A stretch of 64,000 bases of DNA from Crossiella equi. Lineage in GTDB: Bacteria; Actinomycetota; Actinomycetes; Mycobacteriales; Pseudonocardiaceae. The stretch's first letter is position 1; every line of letters starts with the position of its first letter. The translations under genes and the position numbers were made by a program. This document shows, piece by piece, positions 56,591-64,000 of this stretch. The notes beneath the pieces were generated by a model, which searched no databases, was not told the DNA's origin, and was given only the letters and a program-made list of their open reading frames with translations. The stretch lies in NCBI RefSeq assembly GCF_017876755.1, contig NZ_JAGIOO010000001.1, positions 8,603,786-8,667,785 on the forward strand. The letters are read 5' to 3'.

Positions 56591-59500
56591 GTGACCAGGG
56601 TGACGTCGTTCGCGCAGCAGCGACTGCTGTTCCTCGACCAGCTGCGGCCCGGTGCGCCCGACTACCTCCTGCCCCTCGTGCTGCGGGTGCGCGGCGCCCT
56701 GGACGTCCCGGCCCTCACCCAGGCCTTCCGGACGATCGTGGCGCGGCACGAGGTGCTGCGCACCCGCTTCCACCACGGTTCGCCGGTCGTGGAGTCCACA
56801 GTGGACTTCGACCTGGCCGGGCACGACCTGGCCGGCCGCCCGGCGCAGGAGGTGGACGCCTTCGTCGCCGGGGAGCTGGCCCGACCGGTGCGCCTGGACA
56901 GCGCGCCGCCGTTCCGGGCCTGCCTGGTGCGGGTGGCGCCGGAGGAGCACCTGCTGCTGTTCGTGGTGCACCACATCGCCTTCGACGGCTGGTCCTGGGG
57001 CGTGCTGGCCCGTGAGCTCGCCGCCGCCTACGCGGGTGAGGGGCTGCCCGCACTGGCGATCCAGTACGCGGACTTCGCCCACTGGCAGCGCGAGCGCCTC
57101 ACCGGCGACCGCCTGCGCAAGCTCCTGGACTTCTGGCGCACCAGCCTGTCCGGCCTGACCCCGCTGGAACTGCCCACCGACCGCCCCCGCCCCAGCGTCT
57201 GGGACGGCGCGGGCGCGGTGGTGCGCTTCGCGCTGCCGCCGGAGCTGACCGCCCGCGTGGACGCCTACGCCCGCTCCCGCCGCGCCACCCGGTTCATGGT
57301 GCTGCTGGCGGCCTTCGAGGCCCTGCTGGCCCGCTACACCGGCCAGACCGACCTCGCCGTGGGCACCCCGGTGGCCGGGCGCACCCGCACCGAGGCCGAA
57401 CCCCTGCTGGGCCTGTTCGCCAACACCGTGGTGCTGCGCGGCGACCTGACCGGCCGCCCCGACCTGGACACGCTGCTCGGGCGGGTGCGGGACAACGCGC
57501 TGGCCGCGTTCTCCCACGCCGAGGCCCCGTTCGAGCACATCGTCGAGGAGCTGGCCCCGGACCGCGACCTGTCCCGCAACCCGCTGTTCCAGGTCTCCTT
57601 CTCCCTGCGCAACACCGTGGCCGAGCCGATCACCCTGCCCGGCCTGGCCACCGAGCTGGTCACCCCGCCGCTGCCCGGCACGCCGTTCGAGCTGCTGCTG
57701 GACATGGACGTGCGCGCCGACGGCACCCTGGCCGCCCGCCTCCAGTACGCGACCGCGCTGTTCGACGAGCCGACCGTGCGCCGCCTGGCCGAGGCCTACC
57801 AGCAGCTGCTGCGCGCCGCCCTGGACGCCCCGGAGACCCCGCTCGCGGAGTTCGAGCTGATCTCCGCGCAGGACCACCGCGACCTGGTGGTCAAGTACAA
57901 CGACACCGCCACCGCGCTGCCCTCCGGCCTGCTGCCCGAGCAGTTCGCGGCCCAGGTGCGGCGCACCCCGGACGCGGTGGCGCTGCGCGGCCCCGAGGGC
58001 GAGCTGACCTTCGCCGAGCTGGACGGCCGCGCCAACGCCGTCGCCCACCACCTCATCGGCCACGGCATCGGCCCGGAGGACCTGGTCGGCGTCTCGCTGC
58101 GGCGCGGGTTCGACCTGGTCGCGGTGCTGCTCGGCGTGCTCAAGGCGGGGGCGGCCTACCTGCCGCTCAACCCCGCCGACCCGGCCGCGCGCCGCGTGGA
58201 CCTGCTGCGCGAGGCGGGGGTGGCGCGCCTGGTCACCAGTGCGGACCAGCGGTCCGGACTGGCTGGCTGGCCCGGGGCCGTGTCCACGGTGGACGAGTTC
58301 GAGGGCGACCCGTCCGCTCCGGCCCCGGTCCAGCGCGCGCACCCGGACAGCGCCGCCTACGTCATCTTCACCTCCGGCTCCACCGGACGGCCCAAGGGCG
58401 TCACGATCACGCACGCGAACCTGGTGAACTACGTGTGCTGGGCCGCGCGCACCTACCGCAGCGACCGGCACGGCACCGCCCTGTACTCCTCGGTGGCCTT
58501 CGACCTGCCGGTCACCTCGCTCTACCCGGCGCTGCTGTCCGGCGTCCCGGTCACGCTGACCGGGGACAACGGCGACGCGGGCCTGGACGCCCTGGTGGCG
58601 GCACTGGAGACCAGCCGGTTCGACCTGCTCAAGATGACCCCGACGCACGTCGGTGTGCTGGGTCAGGCGCTGTCCCCGAACGCCCTGCGCACCGGCGCCC
58701 CGCACGTGGTGGCGGGCGGTGAGCTGCTCACCGGCGCGCTGCTGGAGCCGTGGCGGCGGCACGCCCCGGACACCGTGGTGTTCAACGAGTACGGCCCGAC
58801 CGAGACCACGGTCGGCTGCTCGGTGCTGGTCCGCCGCGCGGGCGAGCTGGACCCGGGTCCGCTGCCGATCGGCGCCCCGATCGCCAACACCACGATGTAC
58901 GTGCTGGACCCCGAGCTGCGGCCGGTGCTGCCGGGCGCGGTGGGGGAGCTGTACATCGGCGGGGACCAGGTCGCGCGCGGCTACCACGGGCGCGGCGACC
59001 TGACGGCGGAGAAGTTCGTGCCGGACCCGTTCGCGGTCAGCCCGGGCGCGCGGATGTACCGCAGCGGCGACCTCGTCCGGCACCGCGCGGACGGCGAGCT
59101 GGAGTTCGTCTCCCGGGTGGACACCCAGATCAAGATCCGCGGCTTCCGCATCGAGCCGGGCGAGGTCGAGGCCACGCTCACCGCGCACCCGGAGATCCGC
59201 GAGGCCGCGGTGGTCGCGCACAAGGGCAACCTGGTGGCCTACCTCGCGGCCGAGGACCTGGACCTCACCGACCTGCGCGCGGGCCTGTCCGAGGTGCTGC
59301 CCGAGCACCTCGTGCCCAGCCAGTACGTGCTGCTGCCGGTGCTGCCCAAGACCGCCAGCGGCAAGGTGGACCGGCGCGCGCTGCCCGACCCGGTGGTGCG
59401 GCCGGTGAGCGCCGACGTGGTGGCGCCGCGCACCCCGTTGGAGCTGGTGGTCGCCCAGGTCTGGGCGGAGCTGCTGGGCCTGCCGTCGGTCGGCGTCAAC

Positions 59501-62500
59501 GAGGACTTCTTCGTCCTGGGCGGCAACTCCCTGCTCGCCACCCGGGTGGCCTTCGCGCTGCGCGAGCGCCTGGCCGTGGACCTGCCCCTGGCCGAGGTGT
59601 TCACCGCTCGCACGGTGGCCCGCCTCGCCGAGGTGCTGGCCGAGGCCGGACCGGGCCGCGTGCCGATCACCCCGGTCCGCCACGACGGCCCGCTGCCGCT
59701 GTCCTTCGCCCAGCGGCGCCTGTGGTTCCTGGACCGCCTCGCCCCCGGCGCCACCGACTACCTGGTGCCGTTCGTGCTGCGCCTGTCCGGGGACCTGGAC
59801 GAGCAGGCGCTGCGGGCGGCGGTGGCCGGGCTGGCCAGCCGGCACGCGATCCTGCGCACCCGCTACCCCGAGGTGGACGGCGAACCGCGCCAGCTGGTCA
59901 CCGACGAGCCGGTGCCCTTCCGCGTGGTCACCGCCGACGGCGACCCCCTGGACCTGGTGCACGCCGACCTGCGGGTGCCCTTCGACCTGGCCACCGAACC
60001 GCCGGTGCGCGCCACGCTGATCCGCGTCAGCACCACCGAGCACGTCTTCCTGCTGACCCTGCACCACATCTGCTCGGACGGCGCCTCGGCCGAGGTCCTG
60101 GCCACCGAGCTGGCCGCCCTCTACCGGGGCACCCCGCCGACGGCCCCGGCGGTCCAGTACGCGGACTACGCGGTGTGGCAGCGGGAACAGGACTACACCG
60201 AGGGCTTGCGGCACTGGACCTCGACGCTGCACGCACTGTCCACACTGGACCTGCCGACCGACCGCCGCCGCCCGCGCGTCCGGGACTGGCGCGGCGACCG
60301 CTTCGCCGTGGAACTGCCCGCCGAGACCGGCCAGGCCGTCACCGAGCTGGCCCGCACGCACGGCGCCACGCCGTTCATGGTGCTGCTGGCGGCGTTCCAG
60401 GCCGTGCTGGCACGCCACACCGGCCAGCGGGACATCCCGGTCGGCACCGCGGTCGCGGGCCGGGAACACCCCGAGCTGGCCGGACTGCTGGGCTTCTTCG
60501 CCAACACCCTGGTGCTGCGCGGCGACCTCTCCGGCGACCCGGATTTCACCACGCTGCTGGCCCGGGTCCGCGACACCGCGCTGGCGGCCTACGCCCACGC
60601 CGAGGTGCCGTTCGAGCGCGTCGTGGAGATCCTGGCCCCGGACCGCGACCCGTCGCGCAACCCACTGTTCCAGGTGCTGTTCGAGATCCGCGAGGACGGC
60701 GGCGGCATCGAGCTGCCCGGGCTGGCGGTGGAGCAGGTCGGGATCTCGTGGCCGGTCGCCAAGTTCGACCTCATGCTGTCGGTGCTGGTGCGGGCGGACG
60801 GGTCGCTGCGGTGCGGCTTCGAGTACGCCACGGCGCTGTTCGACGAGGCCACGGTCCGCCGCTTCGCCGAGCACTACACCCGGCTGCTGGCCCACGCCCT
60901 GGCCCGCCCCGAGACGCCGCTGCACGCGATGCCGATCCTCACCGGCGCGGACCACGCCAAGCTGACCAGCGGTTTCACCCCCGCCGAGGTCGAGCGTCCG
61001 GCCGCGTTGCTCCCGGCCCTGTTCACCGAGCAGGCCCGCCGCACCCCCGACGCCACCGCGGTCGTCTACGCCGACACCGCTCTGACCTACGCCGAGCTCG
61101 ACGCCCGCGTCGACCACCTCGCCCGCCAGCTCCGCACCCTGGGCGTGCGCACCGAGACCCCCGTGGCCGTGGCCCTGCGCCGCGACGCCGACCTGGTCAC
61201 CGCCGTGCTCGCCGTGCACCGCGCGGGCGGCGTCTACGTCCCCCTCGACCCCGCCCACCCGGCGGGCCGCCGCGAACACGTCCTGCGCGACAGCGGCGCG
61301 GCCGTCCTGGTCAGCCAGTCCTGGATCCGCGAGGAGCACCCCGCCCTCCCGCTGCTGCTCCTCGACGAGCCCGGCCCCGCCCCCAGCCCGGAGCCACTGC
61401 CCACTGTGGACGGTGCCAACGCCGCCTACGTCATCTACACCTCCGGTTCCACCGGCCGCCCCAAGGGCGTGGTGATCAGCCACGAGGCCATCCGCAACCG
61501 CGTGCTCTGGACCGTCCGCGAGCACGGCCTCGGCGCCGGGGACCGTGTGCTCCAGAAGACCACGGTCAGCTTCGACGCCTCGATGTGGGAGTTCCTGGCC
61601 CCGGTGGTCTCCGGCGGCACCGTGGTGGTGGCCGCCGACGGGGTGCCGCGCGACCCGGCCGCCATGGTCGAGGCCGTCATCGAGCACCGGGTTACCGTGT
61701 TGCAGCTGGTCCCGTCCGTGCTGCGCGAGCTGGTCCGCCAGCCGCGCCTGGCCGGGTGCGTCACGCTGCGCCTGGTCTTCTGCGCCGGGGAACCGCTGCC
61801 CGCCGACCTCTGCGACGCGCTGCTGGCCAAGGTCCCGGTGCACCTGACCAACACCTACGGCCCGACCGAGTGCGCCATCGACGTCACCGCCTGGCGCTAC
61901 CTGGGCGCCGAACCGCAGGAGGTCGTGGCCATCGGCCGCCCGCTGGACAACACCCGCATCCTGGTCCTGGACCCCGACGGCGAGCCCGCGCCGATCGGCG
62001 TGCGCGGTGAGCTGTGCGTGGCCGGGGTCAACCTGGCCCGCGGCTACCACGGGCGCGGCGACCTGACCGCCGAGCGGTTCGTGCCCAACCCCTACCCGCT
62101 GGTCCCCGGCGAGCGCCTATACCGCACCGGCGACCTGGCCCGCTGGCGCGCCGACGGTGTGCTGGAGTACCTGGGCCGGGTGGACCGCCAGGTGAAACTG
62201 CGCGGCATCCGCATCGAGCCCAGCGAGGTCGAGGTCGCGCTGTGCGAGCACCCGGCGGTCACCGCCGCGGCCGTGGACGTCTACGGCGAACGCCTCGTCG
62301 CGCATGTCACCGCCACCGAGCCGGTCGACTTCCGCGCGCACCTGGCCCACCGCCTGCCCGAGGGCATGATCCCGTCGGTGTTCCGCGTCCTGGCCGCCAT
62401 GCCGGTCACCGCCAGCGGCAAGATCGACCGGACCGCGCTGCCCGGCCTGGACGGCCTCGAGGCCGCCGAGCAGGTTGCCCCGCGCACACCCGCAGAGGTC

Positions 62501-64000
62501 ACCGTGGCCGGGCTGTTCACCGAGCTGCTCGGCGTGCCCGCCGGGGCCACCGACGACTTCTTCGTCCTCGGCGGCCACTCGCTGCTGGCCACCCGCCTGG
62601 TGTTCCGGCTGCGCACCGCGTTCGGCGTGCAGGTCCCGGTGGCCGAGGTGTTCACCCGCCGCACGGTCGAGGCCCTGGCCGAGTACGTGTCCACAGTGGA
62701 CGCCGTCGACGGTGACCCGGTCGTCCCGGTGGACCGGGGCCGCCTGCTCGCCTCCTCCGCCCAGCGCCGCATGTGGTTCCTGGACCAGCTCGAACCCGGC
62801 AGCGCCGAGTACCTGGTGCCGCTGGTGCTGCGGCTGCGCGGCCCGCTGGACGTGGACGCGCTCACCGCCGCCCTGGACGGGGTGGTGGCCCGGCACGAGA
62901 TCCTGCGCACCCGCTACGAGGCCCCCGAGGGCGACCCGGTCCCGGTCATCGACCCCGCGGCGGGCCTGGCCATCCGGCCCGTCGACCTGACCGGCCGCCC
63001 GGACGAGGCCCAGGCCCTGGTGCACGCCGAGACCGCCCGGCCGTTCGACCTGGCCCGCGAGCACCCGTTCCGCGCCCTGCTGGTCCGCCTCGACCGCGAC
63101 GAGCACCTGCTCGTGCTGACCGCGCACCACATCGCGGTGGACGCCTGGTCGGTCGACGTGCTCACCCGCGAGCTGGGCCAGCTCTACACCGGCCAGCAGC
63201 TCGCCACCCCGGCCGTGCAGTACGCCGACTACGCCGCCTGGCAGGACCGCGCCGAACCCGGGCCGCACCTGGCCTACTGGCGCCAGCGCCTGGCCGGGCT
63301 GCCGCAGCTCGAACTGCCCACCGACCGCCCGCGCCCGGCCGTCCGCGACGCCGAGGGCGACCTGCTCTCCCTGGAGGTCCCGGCCGCGACCACGGCCGCG
63401 GTGGACGCCCTGGCCCGCACCCACGGTGCCACGCCGTTCATGGTGCTGCTGGCCGCCTTCCAGGTCCTGCTCGCCCGCTACACCGGCCAGGAGGACGTCG
63501 CGGTCGGCACCCCGGTCGCCGGGCGCACCCGCGCGGAGACCGAGGACATGCTCGGCGCCTTCCTCAACACCGTCGTACTGCGCGCCAGCACCGAGGTGCC
63601 CAGCTTCCGCGCGCTGCTGGAGCAGGTGCGCGGGCACGTGGTGGACGCCTTCGCCCACCAGGACCTGCCGTTCGAGCGCCTGGTCGACGAGCTCCAGCCC
63701 GGCCGCGACCTGGCCCGCAACCCGCTGTTCCAGGTGATGTTCGAGCTCCAGCAGGCCCAGCGCAGCCCGCTCACCCTGCCCGGTCTCACCGTCGAGCGGG
63801 TGCCCGCGCCGTGGCGCACGGCCAAGTTCGACCTCACGCTGTCCCTGGGCCGCCGCGCCGACGGCAGCCTCACCGGGCTCATCGAGTACGCCACCGCGCT
63901 GTTCGACCAGAGCACGGTGCGCCGCTTCGCCGGGCACTACCTCCGGCTGCTGCACAGCGCGGTGACCACCCCGGAGGCCCCGCTGGACCACCTGGTCCTG
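56591..64000 (+). CDS. Nonribosomal peptide synthetase, C-A-T-C-A-T-C..., open at right edge
   Basis: The frame is open from the GTG at 56591 (GGAGG 6-7 bases upstream) to base 64000: 2,470 residues, with the C-terminus outside the window. C1 has HHIAFDGWSWG. A1 (about 436-920) has FTSGSTGRPKG, and its carrier serine is in LGGNSLLA near 978. C2 has HHICSDGAS, A2 (about 1460-1945) has YTSGSTGRPKG, T2 has LGGHSLLA near 1995, and C3 has HHIAVDAWS. Pocket residues I read are D-L-T-K-V-A-E-V-G for A1 (close to asparagine codes) and D-A-W-Q-F-A-T-I-D for A2 (close to glutamine codes). The missing 3' part should include the module after C3. It probably works with MbtH and diaminopropionate from SbnA/SbnB. 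Confidence 0.92.
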   Translation, partial: MTRVTSFAQQRLLFLDQLRPGAPDYLLPLVLRVRGALDVPALTQAFRTIVARHEVLRTRFHHGSPVVESTVDFDLAGHDLAGRPAQEVDAFVAGELARPVRLDSAPPFRACLVRVAPEEHLLLFVVHHIAFDGWSWGVLARELAAAYAGEGLPALAIQYADFAHWQRERLTGDRLRKLLDFWRTSLSGLTPLELPTDRPRPSVWDGAGAVVRFALPPELTARVDAYARSRRATRFMVLLAAFEALLARYTGQTDLAVGTPVAGRTRTEAEPLLGLFANTVVLRGDLTGRPDLDTLLGRVRDNALAAFSHAEAPFEHIVEELAPDRDLSRNPLFQVSFSLRNTVAEPITLPGLATELVTPPLPGTPFELLLDMDVRADGTLAARLQYATALFDEPTVRRLAEAYQQLLRAALDAPETPLAEFELISAQDHRDLVVKYNDTATALPSGLLPEQFAAQVRRTPDAVALRGPEGELTFAELDGRANAVAHHLIGHGIGPEDLVGVSLRRGFDLVAVLLGVLKAGAAYLPLNPADPAARRVDLLREAGVARLVTSADQRSGLAGWPGAVSTVDEFEGDPSAPAPVQRAHPDSAAYVIFTSGSTGRPKGVTITHANLVNYVCWAARTYRSDRHGTALYSSVAFDLPVTSLYPALLSGVPVTLTGDNGDAGLDALVAALETSRFDLLKMTPTHVGVLGQALSPNALRTGAPHVVAGGELLTGALLEPWRRHAPDTVVFNEYGPTETTVGCSVLVRRAGELDPGPLPIGAPIANTTMYVLDPELRPVLPGAVGELYIGGDQVARGYHGRGDLTAEKFVPDPFAVSPGARMYRSGDLVRHRADGELEFVSRVDTQIKIRGFRIEPGEVEATLTAHPEIREAAVVAHKGNLVAYLAAEDLDLTDLRAGLSEVLPEHLVPSQYVLLPVLPKTASGKVDRRALPDPVVRPVSADVVAPRTPLELVVAQVWAELLGLPSVGVNEDFFVLGGNSLLATRVAFALRERLAVDLPLAEVFTARTVARLAEVLAEAGPGRVPITPVRHDGPLPLSFAQRRLWFLDRLAPGATDYLVPFVLRLSGDLDEQALRAAVAGLASRHAILRTRYPEVDGEPRQLVTDEPVPFRVVTADGDPLDLVHADLRVPFDLATEPPVRATLIRVSTTEHVFLLTLHHICSDGASAEVLATELAALYRGTPPTAPAVQYADYAVWQREQDYTEGLRHWTSTLHALSTLDLPTDRRRPRVRDWRGDRFAVELPAETGQAVTELARTHGATPFMVLLAAFQAVLARHTGQRDIPVGTAVAGREHPELAGLLGFFANTLVLRGDLSGDPDFTTLLARVRDTALAAYAHAEVPFERVVEILAPDRDPSRNPLFQVLFEIREDGGGIELPGLAVEQVGISWPVAKFDLMLSVLVRADGSLRCGFEYATALFDEATVRRFAEHYTRLLAHALARPETPLHAMPILTGADHAKLTSGFTPAEVERPAALLPALFTEQARRTPDATAVVYADTALTYAELDARVDHLARQLRTLGVRTETPVAVALRRDADLVTAVLAVHRAGGVYVPLDPAHPAGRREHVLRDSGAAVLVSQSWIREEHPALPLLLLDEPGPAPSPEPLPTVDGANAAYVIYTSGSTGRPKGVVISHEAIRNRVLWTVREHGLGAGDRVLQKTTVSFDASMWEFLAPVVSGGTVVVAADGVPRDPAAMVEAVIEHRVTVLQLVPSVLRELVRQPRLAGCVTLRLVFCAGEPLPADLCDALLAKVPVHLTNTYGPTECAIDVTAWRYLGAEPQEVVAIGRPLDNTRILVLDPDGEPAPIGVRGELCVAGVNLARGYHGRGDLTAERFVPNPYPLVPGERLYRTGDLARWRADGVLEYLGRVDRQVKLRGIRIEPSEVEVALCEHPAVTAAAVDVYGERLVAHVTATEPVDFRAHLAHRLPEGMIPSVFRVLAAMPVTASGKIDRTALPGLDGLEAAEQVAPRTPAEVTVAGLFTELLGVPAGATDDFFVLGGHSLLATRLVFRLRTAFGVQVPVAEVFTRRTVEALAEYVSTVDAVDGDPVVPVDRGRLLASSAQRRMWFLDQLEPGSAEYLVPLVLRLRGPLDVDALTAALDGVVARHEILRTRYEAPEGDPVPVIDPAAGLAIRPVDLTGRPDEAQALVHAETARPFDLAREHPFRALLVRLDRDEHLLVLTAHHIAVDAWSVDVLTRELGQLYTGQQLATPAVQYADYAAWQDRAEPGPHLAYWRQRLAGLPQLELPTDRPRPAVRDAEGDLLSLEVPAATTAAVDALARTHGATPFMVLLAAFQVLLARYTGQEDVAVGTPVAGRTRAETEDMLGAFLNTVVLRASTEVPSFRALLEQVRGHVVDAFAHQDLPFERLVDELQPGRDLARNPLFQVMFELQQAQRSPLTLPGLTVERVPAPWRTAKFDLTLSLGRRADGSLTGLIEYATALFDQSTVRRFAGHYLRLLHSAVTTPEAPLDHLVL

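Noticed and set aside
56471-62050. A 1,859-codon leftward open frame opposite the NRPS
   Set aside because: Antisense of highly repetitive G+C-rich NRPS coding sequence; no recognisable domain and no ribosome site.

Overview
This is a very G+C-rich, densely packed actinomycete window, with GTG starts, ATGA/GTGA start-stop overlaps, large antisense open frames and almost no AT-rich spacers. Gene content suggests a filamentous soil actinomycete, plausibly of the Pseudonocardiales: a kinase/roadblock pair of the kind found in actinobacterial conservons, a deazaflavin (F420-type) oxidoreductase, a single-chain acyl-CoA carboxylase of about 1,830 residues, two NRPS loci and CbtAB under a cobalamin riboswitch. 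The family assignment is an inference.

Layout. (1) 1-9.8 kb: decayed MarR and flavin-monooxygenase fragments, then a leftward operon encoding a solute-binding lipoprotein, two permeases, an ATPase, PobA, a second binding lipoprotein, a NIT-type sensor kinase and a roadblock protein. A decayed LysR gene lies divergently at its head. (2) 10-18 kb: hydroxyquinol/beta-ketoadipate catabolism, with an AraC regulator, a maleylacetate reductase-hydroxyquinol dioxygenase fusion and a phenol hydroxylase rightward, and catI-catJ-pcaF-iclR leftward behind a PcaR-like double operator. Together these can take an aromatic ring to succinyl-CoA and acetyl-CoA. (3) 18-19.6 kb: a kinase missing its C-lobe and an FHA protein. 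(4) 19.7-26.6 kb: an IS630-family element inserted in the stop codon of an orphan C-A-T-E-C NRPS gene, which has a divergent LysR regulator.

(5) 28-33.2 kb: a five-gene redox operon (M24 peptidase, hydrolase-SDR fusion, diiron-type PF10118 protein, 2Fe-2S reductase, TetR). (6) 33.3-37.6 kb: cobalamin riboswitch with CbtB and CbtA, a methyltransferase, a small membrane protein, two overlapping LuxR-type regulators and a DinB protein. (7) 37.9-39.8 kb: a macrolide-type glycosyltransferase facing a TetR regulator across a perfect palindrome. (8) 39.8-46 kb: a secreted ricin-type lectin coupled to a secreted 1,888-residue protein with a hydrophobic hairpin and coiled coil, six Asp-box repeats and TPR-like 94-residue repeats. 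This is the best candidate for an undescribed system. (9) 46.6-52.1 kb: the acyl-CoA carboxylase, ended by a strong intrinsic terminator.

(10) 52.3-54.1 kb: an AraC regulator, a SnoaL-like protein and a deazaflavin-type oxidoreductase. (11) 54.2-64 kb: sbnA-sbnB (2,3-diaminopropionate synthesis) and mbtH leftward, divergent from a large NRPS that is still open at the right edge (C-A-T-C-A-T-C). This is the start of a diaminopropionate-linked peptide cluster. I saw no tRNA, rRNA or CRISPR array.
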